IMG/VR virus record: IMGVR_UViG_3300048033_001020
Span: 1-32,899 of that record
DNA length: 32,899 nucleotides
From: a virus
Strand: one strand, 5' to 3'
Notes under the pieces: model-generated
What the model saw: the letters and a program-made list of their open reading frames with translations, nothing else
What the model was told of the DNA's origin: nothing
The model's database searches: none
Made by a program: the position numbers and the translations under genes
Shown here: one piece after another, positions 1 through 6,908 of the stretch
How positions within the stretch are numbered: the first letter of the stretch is position 1
Layout of the letters: each line of letters starts with the position of its first letter

Positions 1-152
1 ACACGTAACATACTGATTGACTACCCAGAGGTAGGAAGCCATCAAACAAATTGGGCTCACTAGTTGGTATAGATAGAATGTTGGCTGTCGAAAAACTGCA
101 AATTACACACAAAAACTTCTTAGCAACAGGAACGAAGCGGAAGGTAGCATAG

Positions 153-212
153 TGTGCAACTATTTGCACTTTATCTTGTACTTTTACGGGTTAAAGTGCA
201 AATAAATGCACA
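153..212 (+). repeat. Long inverted repeat / RNA hairpin
   Basis: A perfect 13-bp inverted repeat, TATTTGCACTTTA at 161-173 and its complement at 192-204, is separated by 18 nt. It is extended outward by a second 6-bp pairing, TGTGCA at 153-158 with TGCACA at 207-212, across a symmetric 2x2 internal loop. The strand is arbitrary because the repeat is symmetric. There is no following T-run, so it is not a standard intrinsic terminator. It could be the stem of a structured RNA or a protein-binding palindrome. Confidence 0.6.
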
Positions 213-328
213 TTATGTGATGTCGACGTAGGTTGGGAAAGGTCAGAGCCCATTGTGTAGCAGTATAACAAACACCTACTTCCAATGTCTAGGCTGGATA
301 AGACTCACATGAAGCTTTTCTTTTAGAC

Positions 329-352
329 GACGGGGCCGTAACAGGTTCCGTC
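329..352 (+). repeat. GC-rich 9-bp hairpin
   Basis: GACGGGGCC (329-337) can pair with GGTTCCGTC (344-352) around a 6-nt loop GTAACA, using seven Watson-Crick pairs and two G-T wobbles. The wobbles favour a structure formed in plus-strand RNA over a DNA palindrome. It is unusually GC-rich for this A+T-rich window. No T-run follows, so it is not a typical terminator. Confidence 0.5.
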
Positions 353-381
353 TGACTGAAACGATCTACATGAAACTTAAA

Positions 382-403
382 CATTATGACGTATGTCATA
401 ATG
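382..403. repeat. Perfect 9-bp palindrome with GTAT spacer
   Basis: CATTATGAC at 382-390 and GTCATAATG at 395-403 are perfect inverted copies separated by 4 nt. The symmetric half-sites would suit a dimeric DNA-binding protein, and the same sequence could also form a tetraloop hairpin in RNA. It lies about 85 nt upstream of the late promoter at 488-495. Confidence 0.55.
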
Positions 404-468
404 CATATTCATATAATAAATCATTTAATTAAAACGAAGTGTAAGTAGTTTGAGCGTTAGCGAAAACT

Positions 469-487
469 TGTTTCGTGCAACGAAACA
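469..487. repeat. 8-bp inverted repeat abutting the late promoter
   Basis: TGTTTCGT (469-476) and ACGAAACA (480-487) are perfect inverted copies around a 3-nt spacer GCA. The last base of the repeat is directly next to the first base of the TATAAATA box at 488. This placement suggests an operator or other factor-binding site for that promoter, though T4 late promoters are not known to need an upstream element. A transcript from further upstream could also fold here. Confidence 0.5.
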
Positions 488-495
488 TATAAATA
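488..495 (+). promoter_or_regulatory. T4-type late promoter (TATAAATA)
   Basis: The box is an exact match to the T4 late promoter consensus TATAAATA recognised by the gp55 sigma factor. It lies 32 nt before the start codon at 528, and no other gene lies between. It is the best promoter match in the window and anchors the weaker NATAAATA-like sites listed elsewhere. Confidence 0.8.
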
Positions 496-527
496 TACTT
501 AATACTAGTTAAGGACGTAGTGTACTA

Positions 528-1763
528 ATGAACATATATGATATTGTTGCTGAAAGTAACATTAAGAAAATTGTAACTGATAAAGAGTTTTTGGAATTCC
601 ATCTTAATGAATCTAAAAAACTAAAACCTGTAAAAATTGTTGATGGCGTAGTTCATTGGAATACATCGCTACCTCTTAATGAAGCACCTGGCGATCGTAT
701 AAGCTTTCCTGGTAATAAGGTTGCTGTATTAGAAAAAATTCCTGGTGCAAATGGATGGTTTGGAGTAGCATATAATAACGGCGAAGTTGGTACATTTGAT
801 AATAGAGAAGATGCTGTAAAAGCAAGGGATGAATATCGTACTGCTGCTAGGGATGCTAGAGGAACAAATAACCCTATAGCTGCTGATCCTGATAGACTTG
901 GGTCAACTAATGATAATTCAGACGTAGAAGCCTACAAGAGAACTAGAGAAGCTACGCTTAGAAGTCGCTTACGAAATTCTGCTGGTAGAGCAAGAATCAA
1001 AAGGTTAGTTAATAGTACAAACAACATGCTTACACGAGCATTAAAAAGATTTATCTTAGTTCCGTTAGGTGTATGGCTTATACTAGAAGAGTTTTTAATA
1101 GACTTGTGGAATTTATCTGAAGAAATTTTAGAAATGCCAATGCAAGAACAAATGACAACAGGCAAGCAAATGGCTATCGACTTTATTAAGATTGAAGGCT
1201 CGAGAGTTTTTGGTCAACTGTTAGGATTTTTTGCAGCAGCATTGCTAGTTGCAAGAACTGCTCGACTGTTAGTAAGTGGACTTTTAAATCTGTTAAGAAC
1301 AGGATCGTTAGCAACAGGACCAGTTGGCGCAGCAATAGTAATATCAATAACTCTTATTGCCGAAGGAGTACTTTGGTTTGTTGTTACTACTGATTGGTTC
1401 CAAGAAAAAATGCGCAGTGCTTTCCTTTGGGCACTGCAAAATATATTTCCTTCAATAGTTAACACTGCATTTAGAGATGCTGGCGAAGAACTTGCAGACG
1501 GTGACGGATTTACTGAAGGATTCTTGCGAGACACTGAACAAGCTGCAAGAGATATGGTAGACATGTTTGGTGAAACTACAGCGCAAGAGATGGAAGAACT
1601 GAGAGATAAAGTAGAAGCTGAAAGAAGTGATGTAGAGAGAAATGATGATCCTAATGCAGCACCTCAAGATAGAACTGCACCAGCTGCGCCACCAACTAGA
1701 TCAGGTCCAGTTGCTACGCCGTCTCAATCAATATCACAGCAGTTAGGTACACTAGAGTGGTAA
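528..1763 (+). CDS. Putative membrane-associated virion protein, unknown function
   Basis: This is a 411-residue protein of no family I recognise. Residues 1-115 look globular. Residues 116-172 are charged and Arg-rich. Three strongly hydrophobic segments follow, at about 174-190, 228-256 and 263-288, and look membrane-spanning. Residues 315-375 are acidic and helical, and the C-terminal 35 residues are Pro/Ala/Ser-rich. There is no signal peptide. The start at 528 is the first ATG after the late promoter, with AAGGA at 511-515 about 12 nt upstream, which is a long spacing. A late promoter plus membrane segments suggests a virion or ejection-related protein that meets the host membrane during infection, or a lysis-related protein; this is inference. 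The gene ends 2 nt from the convergent minus-strand cassette. Confidence 0.75.
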   Translation: MNIYDIVAESNIKKIVTDKEFLEFHLNESKKLKPVKIVDGVVHWNTSLPLNEAPGDRISFPGNKVAVLEKIPGANGWFGVAYNNGEVGTFDNREDAVKARDEYRTAARDARGTNNPIAADPDRLGSTNDNSDVEAYKRTREATLRSRLRNSAGRARIKRLVNSTNNMLTRALKRFILVPLGVWLILEEFLIDLWNLSEEILEMPMQEQMTTGKQMAIDFIKIEGSRVFGQLLGFFAAALLVARTARLLVSGLLNLLRTGSLATGPVGAAIVISITLIAEGVLWFVVTTDWFQEKMRSAFLWALQNIFPSIVNTAFRDAGEELADGDGFTEGFLRDTEQAARDMVDMFGETTAQEMEELRDKVEAERSDVERNDDPNAAPQDRTAPAAPPTRSGPVATPSQSISQQLGTLEW

Positions 1764-1765
1764 TT

Positions 1766-1993
1766 TTAAACTAACGGAAGTCCTGACTTGTTAGTTTGCT
1801 CCCAGTTTGATTTAATAATATTAACAAAAATTTCTTTGTCACCAACATCAATATCATACATAATATCTTGATATTGTACACCTCCTCGCATACTCCAGAG
1901 AATGCGATACAAGTCATCTTTTAACGATTTTTGGGCTGCCTCGTAATCTTCTAAAAGCTTCTCTAGGTCAGACTCCGGCATTTCCTGGATCAC
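1766..1993 (-). CDS. Small protein overlapping gp26-like gene; possible -1 frameshift extension
   Basis: This 75-codon ORF starts with GTG at 1993-1991, overlapping the TGA of the upstream gp26-like gene as GTGA. The next in-frame ATG, at 1981-1979, would give 71 residues and is an alternative start. The product is acidic and helical at its N terminus (residues about 5-35), followed by a mixed region with two Asp-rich stretches. I do not recognise the family. The frame is exactly the one reached by a -1 shift at the slippery run at 1999-2008, so it may be made mainly as a C-terminal extension of the upstream protein. That is the arrangement of tail assembly chaperones such as lambda G/GT. The position beside a tape-measure-like gene fits this. 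Independent translation by coupling is the alternative. Confidence 0.7.
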   Translation of the reverse strand: MIQEMPESDLEKLLEDYEAAQKSLKDDLYRILWSMRGGVQYQDIMYDIDVGDKEIFVNIIKSNWEQTNKSGLPLV

Positions 1994-2820
1994 CCTACGA
2001 AAAAATTTGAGTCATCCATTGTAAAGATTGAAGTGTATTTTTTCTCACAACCACCACAAGTAAGATCTAATTTAGGCAAGTCCCAGTTCGCTGTATTTTT
2101 CTTTATTACTTGTTCAATACCATTAAAGTATTTTCTATCTTCTTCCATAATAAATGAGCGTATTGCATTTATATTAGTTTCTTCTTCTTCACCGTCTTTA
2201 ACTTTATAAACTTGATACAATACATTGCGTTGGTTTATTGATTGGATAATATTGTATACGCTTTTTGTAATTTCGTCTTTTTGTTCTTCGGATATGTTAG
2301 GCTGTTCAGTTAATTGGAACATAGTTCTATTAGCTTGGAATAGACTTGATTGAATTTCGGACCATTCATCATAAGTTAACGGCTTAATATAAAACTTTAA
2401 ACCGTCAATAATAGCATGATCAATAAATTCTCGATTTGTATAATCGTCAATGAACTTTCCTAATTCTAAATCATGACTATTACTTTCGTTACAATGCGGA
2501 CAAACTGAATTTTTAGAATAAACATCACCATATGATGCAATTCGTATTGCAATTAATAAAAATTCTATATCAATACTTGACAACTGTCCTGCATTTTTAA
2601 TTGCAGGAATACATGTCTGAATTAAATCTTTAACTGCTTGGCCATTGAGAAGTGCTTCCGGAGTCTTCATTGCAATTTCGTTTGCACCTGTCATTGAATA
2701 AACTGGCAAATCTTTAAACGATATGTCGGAAGAGTTGCTACTATCCATAAATCTAAACTCTGACGGCACATCAACGAATATTTTAGGCTGTCGTTTATGT
2801 TTGGTTAGTATGCTTTCCAT
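1990..2820 (-). CDS. 26: gp26-like baseplate hub / tail assembly protein
   Basis: This 276-residue protein resembles the T4 gp26 family of baseplate proteins as found in marine T4-like phages, where gp26 takes part in building the central baseplate hub. The N terminus is polar. The middle (about 60-105) is helical and contains a conserved-looking AIRIASYG stretch. Two CxxC pairs are visible, CPHC at 107-110 and CGGC at 255-258, which could form a zinc-ribbon-like site. It is longer than T4 gp26 (208 residues). The start ATG at 2820-2818 has a good AAGGAG on the minus strand just upstream, and a minus-strand late promoter lies at 2863-2856. It is transcribed opposite to the surrounding late genes. 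The identification rests on recalled family features and context, so the exact T4 equivalent is less sure than the general role. Confidence 0.65.
   Translation of the reverse strand: MESILTKHKRQPKIFVDVPSEFRFMDSSNSSDISFKDLPVYSMTGANEIAMKTPEALLNGQAVKDLIQTCIPAIKNAGQLSSIDIEFLLIAIRIASYGDVYSKNSVCPHCNESNSHDLELGKFIDDYTNREFIDHAIIDGLKFYIKPLTYDEWSEIQSSLFQANRTMFQLTEQPNISEEQKDEITKSVYNIIQSINQRNVLYQVYKVKDGEEEETNINAIRSFIMEEDRKYFNGIEQVIKKNTANWDLPKLDLTCGGCEKKYTSIFTMDDSNFFVG
1999..2008 (-). promoter_or_regulatory. Putative -1 ribosomal frameshift site
   Basis: On the minus strand the end of the gp26-like gene reads TCA AAT TTT TTC GTA GGG TGA. The heptamer T-TTT-TTC (2005-1999) is in the X-XXY-YYZ phase for -1 slippage, and the overlapping A-AAT-TTT (2008-2002) is also in phase. 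After slippage both Phe tRNAs re-pair fully and reading continues as CGT AGG GTG ATC. This enters the 75-codon ORF in frame with no stop, giving a predicted fusion of 351 residues. I did not find a convincing downstream pseudoknot by eye. Confidence 0.5.
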
Positions 2821-2835
2821 TGGATCTCCTTTTAA

Positions 2836-2843
2836 GGTAAATA
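2836..2843 (+). promoter_or_regulatory. Weak late-promoter-like box (GGTAAATA)
   Basis: GGTAAATA differs from the local NATAAATA pattern only at its second base and ends 47 nt before the tape-measure-like start at 2891. It is the best plus-strand candidate in the divergent gap between the two genes. It overlaps no other assigned site. Confidence 0.35.
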
Positions 2844-2855
2844 AGTATACAATGA

Positions 2856-2863
2856 TATTTATG
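2856..2863 (-). promoter_or_regulatory. Late promoter on the minus strand (CATAAATA)
   Basis: Read on the minus strand, 2863-2856 is CATAAATA, matching the T4 late core ATAAATA. It ends 35 nt before the gp26-like start codon, a spacing close to the one seen for the perfect promoter at 488-495. It explains how the reversed cassette can be expressed with the other late genes. Confidence 0.6.
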
Positions 2864-2890
2864 TCTAGAAATATGGGTACTTAACTAATT

Positions 2891-4894
2891 ATGACTAATG
2901 AAGAAATGGAAGAATTAGAACGCCTTAGAGCCTCCGCTGGTAGGTCAGCTGGCGCCATGGATAGTTGGACTCGTGGATTAGAGTCAGGAGTTACAGGCCT
3001 TGCTGGATTTGCAGGGGCTGCAATAAGTGGCGAAGAAAAATTATCAAGTTATACTCAGCATATTGGTACAATGCTGTCTGGCTTTGGTGGTGCAGGTAAA
3101 TTTCTAACAGGCAGTTTAGGAGTTATTACTGGGTATATAGACGATACAACAGGATCATTCCAACAAATAACTAAATCCGGTTTCCAGTTAGAAGACGGTC
3201 TAACTGGTGTTGGTATACAATCTGCTAGATCAGGAATGCAAATTCAGCAGTTTGGCAAGTTTGTTACTGATAATAGTGACATGCTGCGTACAATGGGCGG
3301 AACTGGTAGCCAAGCAATAAAAACGTTTGGCGATATGTCAAAAAGCTTTAGAGAAGATTCTTCAAATTATTCTCAAGGACTAAGACGTTTAGGTTATTCA
3401 ACTGAAGAAATTAACGAAAGTCTAGTAGCGTTTTCTGCAATTAACAGAACACAGTACCTTGACAATATGCGAACTGGACAATCACAAAACAGATCCGCAA
3501 TGGAATTTGCACTACAAATGGATCGAATGGCTCAGCTAACTGGAGAAAACAGAAAAGAACTCCAGAAAGAAATGGATGCCAAACGTCGAGATGGTAGAGT
3601 ACAAGCGTATTTAAGAACTGAAACTGGAGCATTAGCAGATCAAATTAGTAGTTCTCTTACTACTATTGGGACAATGGATAAAAATGCTCAAACATTGCTT
3701 GAAGATATATTAGTACAAGGATCAGTTACTGGAGAAAGTGCAGCAGCAGCTAGTTTCTACGGTCAAGAAGTTACAAACGCTGCACATGCCATGCGAGCAG
3801 CACAGCAAGCACAAGATCCTGAAGCATATGCAGCAGCACAGCAACGATTCTTAGCAGGCATGGCAGTAGCACAAAACGATCAAGAGAGATTAAGAGTTGC
3901 AAGATATAGATCAGACTCTGGATACATTAATAATATACAAGATAGTATAGGCAACTTTACTGGAATGAACGATCGTTTATCTTCTGTATTAGCTGAAAGT
4001 GGAGTTGATATAGAAAATGCATCCGCCGAACAAATTCGAGCTGCTATGAGAAGTATCGATGCATCAACAGTAGCAGCGCAAACCGCAGCAGGTGTTACAG
4101 TAGACGGTGCGCAAGACGGAGTAGGCGACGGCGTTACTAACGCAGCAGCATCACTAACTGATGCTATTAATACAGTATCAAGTACAACTAGAGAACAGTT
4201 AGTTAACGTGCTTAGTAATCAAGTAGGGCCTTCGCTACGTGGATTTAGTACAGACATTGATAACTTTGCTGCAACAACACGAACTAGTATTGCATTAATG
4301 GGCGAAGGAATTGTAGGGGCCGGCAATAACGCAGCATCTACAGACACTACAGTAGGAGCAACTGTAGGCCCAGCTAGTGCAGCTCAAACATTTAATGCTG
4401 CTTCAGCTTCAGGTGCTGTCCAAGAAGGAGAACTTAATAGATTACCTCCTGACTTAGTAGCAAGTTTAAGTAGCTTAAATGATGTTTTAGCTGGATTACT
4501 AAGTGGAATAAACCCTCAAGGCAATTTCTTAGGTGGTACTGCTATCGGCGGAATGATGAATATGGTAGGTGAACAAGGACCAGAGTTTATCATGCCAAAC
4601 GCAAATAGCTTAGTTGCTACTGCTAAACAGTTTGCAGACAAAGCAAGACCGCAAATGGAACAGATGGCAGCATCTATGGGACCACAAATGGAACAGATGG
4701 CTAGTCAGATGCGTCCGCAAATGGAATCAATGGCAAATCAAATGCGTTCTCAGTTTGGGTCTGGATCACAAAGTGGTCAAGATATGGAAATGATAGTTGC
4801 AAAACTAGAAACTGGATTTATGAGTTTAGTTAAAGAAATGCAAAACAACAACAGAGAAGTCAGGAAGTTGACCGGAAATGCATATAGGGTATAA
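2891..4894 (+). CDS. Tail tape-measure-like structural protein
   Basis: This 667-residue protein has the composition of tail tape measure proteins: long Ala/Gln/Met/Gly-rich helical stretches and Gly-rich hydrophobic segments near the N terminus (about 37-80). Its key motif is GEQGPEFIMP at residues 560-569. It matches the GE-x-GPE-x-x-x-P signature often found toward the C terminus of tape measures. Directly after it, about residues 590-625, is a short repeat built on QMEQMA/QMRPQM. Its length is comparable to T4 gp29 (590 residues), which sets the length of a ~100-nm tail. Its gene neighbours differ from those of T4 gene 29, so it could instead be a tape-measure-derived structural protein with another role. 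No strong ribosome binding site precedes the ATG, which is the first in frame. The gene is divergent from the gp26-like cassette and 8 nt upstream of the portal gene. Confidence 0.6.
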   Translation: MTNEEMEELERLRASAGRSAGAMDSWTRGLESGVTGLAGFAGAAISGEEKLSSYTQHIGTMLSGFGGAGKFLTGSLGVITGYIDDTTGSFQQITKSGFQLEDGLTGVGIQSARSGMQIQQFGKFVTDNSDMLRTMGGTGSQAIKTFGDMSKSFREDSSNYSQGLRRLGYSTEEINESLVAFSAINRTQYLDNMRTGQSQNRSAMEFALQMDRMAQLTGENRKELQKEMDAKRRDGRVQAYLRTETGALADQISSSLTTIGTMDKNAQTLLEDILVQGSVTGESAAAASFYGQEVTNAAHAMRAAQQAQDPEAYAAAQQRFLAGMAVAQNDQERLRVARYRSDSGYINNIQDSIGNFTGMNDRLSSVLAESGVDIENASAEQIRAAMRSIDASTVAAQTAAGVTVDGAQDGVGDGVTNAAASLTDAINTVSSTTREQLVNVLSNQVGPSLRGFSTDIDNFAATTRTSIALMGEGIVGAGNNAASTDTTVGATVGPASAAQTFNAASASGAVQEGELNRLPPDLVASLSSLNDVLAGLLSGINPQGNFLGGTAIGGMMNMVGEQGPEFIMPNANSLVATAKQFADKARPQMEQMAASMGPQMEQMASQMRPQMESMANQMRSQFGSGSQSGQDMEMIVAKLETGFMSLVKEMQNNNREVRKLTGNAYRV

Positions 4895-4902
4895 GTAATA
4901 GT

Positions 4903-6654
4903 ATGAGCTGGAAAAAATATTTTACACCTGTACAAACAGGAAATCAAGAAGGATCTTATAGTCCACTAGGCAACGGAACTGCTAGTAGACCTGGTCCTGC
5001 ATCGTCGAATTATTCGAGTTATCTTCCAGACGTATACACTGGAAGTCCAAACCGTGTTGATCGCTATGGTCAGTACGAAACAATGGACAGTGACAGTGAA
5101 GTAAATGCAGCACTAGATATTCTTGCTGAGTTTTGTACACAAAAGAACACTACTAACAACACTCCGTTTACTTTAGATTTTAAAGAAAAAGCAACAAGTT
5201 CAGAAGTTAGAATACTAAAACAGTATTTGCAGCAATGGACTAAGCTACAAAACTTCCAAACACGAATCTTCCGCATATTGCGCAACGTATTCAAGTACGG
5301 TGATGCGTTTTTTATTAGAGATCCAGAAACTAAGAAGTGGTTTTATGTAGATCCTAGCAAAATTACTAAAATTATTGTAAACGAAAGCGAAGGCAAGAAG
5401 CCAGAGCAGTATGTTGTTAAAGATCTTAACATTAACTTTGGTAATCTAGTTGCTACTACACTAGCTACTGACCCAGGTGCAACTACAAGTTCAGGACACC
5501 AAGGTTATTTTACAGGCGGCGCTCGCGGAATGGCTGGCGGTTCACCAAATCCAGGTACAAACGGATCTAGATTTGAAACTACACAAGATGAAGTTGCAGT
5601 TGATGCTAAAAATGTTGTACATTTAAGTCTAAGTGAAGGCTTAGACAATAATGCACCGTTTGGTAACAGCCTACTAGAGACAATCTTTAAAGTATACAAG
5701 CAAAAAGAACTACTAGAAGACGCAATTATCATTTATCGTGTACAACGTGCGCCTGAACGTAGAGTATTTTATGTTGATGTAGGCAATATGCCAAGTCACC
5801 TTGCTATGGGCTTCGTTGAGCGTGTAAAAAACGAAATACACCAAAGACGTATTCCTAGTGCAACAGGTGGTGGACAGAATGTTATTGACAGTGCTTACAA
5901 TCCCCTGTCAATCAACGAAGATTACTTCTTCCCACAAACAGCAGAAGGTAGAGGATCTAAAGTTGAAACACTGCCAGGTGGTACTAACCTAGGTGAAATT
6001 GACGATCTTAAATACTTTACTAACAAACTAGTACGTGGACTTAGAATTCCTTCAAGTTATTTGCCAACAGCAGCAGATGACGGACAAAGTCAGTTCAATG
6101 ACGGGCGTGTAGGCACGGCTTACATCCAAGAATTAAGATTTAATGCATACTGCGAACGTTTACAAAGCCTAATACAAAATAAATTCGACGAAGAGTTTAA
6201 ACTTTATATTTTAGAAAAAGGTGTAAACGTTGATACTAGTGTTTTTGAACTAGGTTTCCAACCTCCTAAGAACTTTGCAAGCTATAGACAAGCAGAACTT
6301 GATAATAGTCGTATTGGTACGTTTACACAGCTACAACAAATTCCTTATATGAGTCAACGTTTTGCAATGCAACGCTTCTTAGGTCTTAGCGACGAAGAGA
6401 TTGCAGAAAATGAACAGCTATGGCGCGAAGAAAATGACGAAAATCTCTCAACACCAACTGATGCAAGCGGTGAATTAAGAAGTGCAGGTATTAGTTCGGG
6501 ATCAATTAGTGCAGACTTAGGAGCAGCAGAAACAGAAGCTCCGGCAGCAGATGCACCAGCCCCAGAAGGCGGCGCACCAGGTGAACCAGCAGATTCGGGA
6601 GCAGACCTAGGCGCACCAGCAGCAGGTGGCGGAACTACAACTCCTACTATCTAA
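4903..6654 (+). CDS. 20: Portal vertex protein gp20
   Basis: This 583-residue protein is the T4 gp20-type portal, the dodecameric ring at one capsid vertex through which DNA is packaged and ejected. It also nucleates prohead assembly. Recognisable features include the segment YETMDSDSEVNAALDILAEF (about residues 59-78), typical of T4-like portals, and the following R-x-L-R-N-x-x-K-Y-G-D-A-F-F region (about 124-137). T4 gp20 has 524 residues. The extra length here is largely a low-complexity Ala/Pro/Gly tail over roughly the last 50 residues. The gene starts 8 nt after the tape-measure-like stop, with only a weak ribosome binding site. It heads the block gp20, gp67-position protein, gp21, gp22 and gp23, the same order as in T4. 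Confidence 0.93.
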   Translation: MSWKKYFTPVQTGNQEGSYSPLGNGTASRPGPASSNYSSYLPDVYTGSPNRVDRYGQYETMDSDSEVNAALDILAEFCTQKNTTNNTPFTLDFKEKATSSEVRILKQYLQQWTKLQNFQTRIFRILRNVFKYGDAFFIRDPETKKWFYVDPSKITKIIVNESEGKKPEQYVVKDLNINFGNLVATTLATDPGATTSSGHQGYFTGGARGMAGGSPNPGTNGSRFETTQDEVAVDAKNVVHLSLSEGLDNNAPFGNSLLETIFKVYKQKELLEDAIIIYRVQRAPERRVFYVDVGNMPSHLAMGFVERVKNEIHQRRIPSATGGGQNVIDSAYNPLSINEDYFFPQTAEGRGSKVETLPGGTNLGEIDDLKYFTNKLVRGLRIPSSYLPTAADDGQSQFNDGRVGTAYIQELRFNAYCERLQSLIQNKFDEEFKLYILEKGVNVDTSVFELGFQPPKNFASYRQAELDNSRIGTFTQLQQIPYMSQRFAMQRFLGLSDEEIAENEQLWREENDENLSTPTDASGELRSAGISSGSISADLGAAETEAPAADAPAPEGGAPGEPADSGADLGAPAAGGGTTTPTI

Positions 6655-6655
6655 G

Positions 6656-6663
6656 GATAAATA
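6656..6663 (+). promoter_or_regulatory. Late-promoter-like box GATAAATA
   Basis: GATAAATA matches the NATAAATA pattern and is the same octamer as at 11406-11413. It ends only 5 nt before the ATG at 6669, so a transcript from it would be nearly leaderless for that gene. It would more plausibly serve 6908 and later genes. The same bases also provide AAGGA (6653-6657) as a ribosome binding site, so the match may be incidental. Confidence 0.3.
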
Positions 6664-6668
6664 ATTAC

Positions 6669-6908
6669 ATGATACTAAGAGAACTTTTTTACTTTGATAA
6701 AGCTACGTTAGAAATGACAGACGATGGAAGATATTCGCCTGAGAATGATTCTGATGTTGTTGAACAAGGTGACACACGAAAAACTAGATTAACACTAGAA
6801 CAAATTAATCAACTTCGTGTCGCTTCTGATTTACATGAACAAGAAAAAGAAGCAGAACTAGAGTTTGTTAGACAAATGTATGGTGTACCTGCTCAGCCAG
6901 GTATGTAA
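6669..6908 (+). CDS. Small conserved head protein in the gp67 position
   Basis: This 79-residue charged protein lies directly between the portal and the prohead core genes. That is the place of gp67 (PIP) in T4 and of a conserved small protein in T4-like cyanophages. The sequence shows an N-terminal MILRELFYFDKATLE segment, an acidic centre, then a DTRKTRLTLEQINQLR helix and a C-terminal EFVRQMYG motif. I recall similar sequences from marine T4-like phages as conserved virion or head proteins, but not a proven function. AAGGA at 6653-6657 lies 11 nt before the start. The stop overlaps the next start as TAATG, so the two genes are likely translationally coupled. It is probably a core or portal-associated assembly factor, by position only. 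Confidence 0.75.
   Translation: MILRELFYFDKATLEMTDDGRYSPENDSDVVEQGDTRKTRLTLEQINQLRVASDLHEQEKEAELEFVRQMYGVPAQPGM

Larger units (their letters stand above)
1..527. other. Non-coding, hairpin-rich leader region
   Basis: No convincing gene is visible on either strand; stop codons are frequent in all frames. The region holds a series of inverted repeats, at 153-212, 228-279 (weak three-way junction), 287-304 (GTCT/AGAC), 329-352, 382-403 and 469-487. It ends in a perfect late promoter at 488-495. Frame 1 is open from the window edge to a stop at 61-63, so up to 20 codons of an upstream gene could end there, but nothing supports this beyond the open frame. The density of foldable elements suggests a structured RNA, a regulatory region or a DNA landmark such as an origin or packaging site. 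Which of these it is cannot be told from the sequence alone. Confidence 0.6.

Noticed and set aside
1-63. Open frame from the window edge to TAG at 61-63, possible end of an upstream gene
   Set aside because: Only 20 codons, no recognisable residues, and open frames of this length are expected by chance.
131-150. Sequence resembling part of the glnA/Downstream-peptide glutamine riboswitch (GCGGAAGGTAG)
   Set aside because: The flanking pairing segments and the downstream GAAGGAACG-type strand of that motif are not found in the right order.
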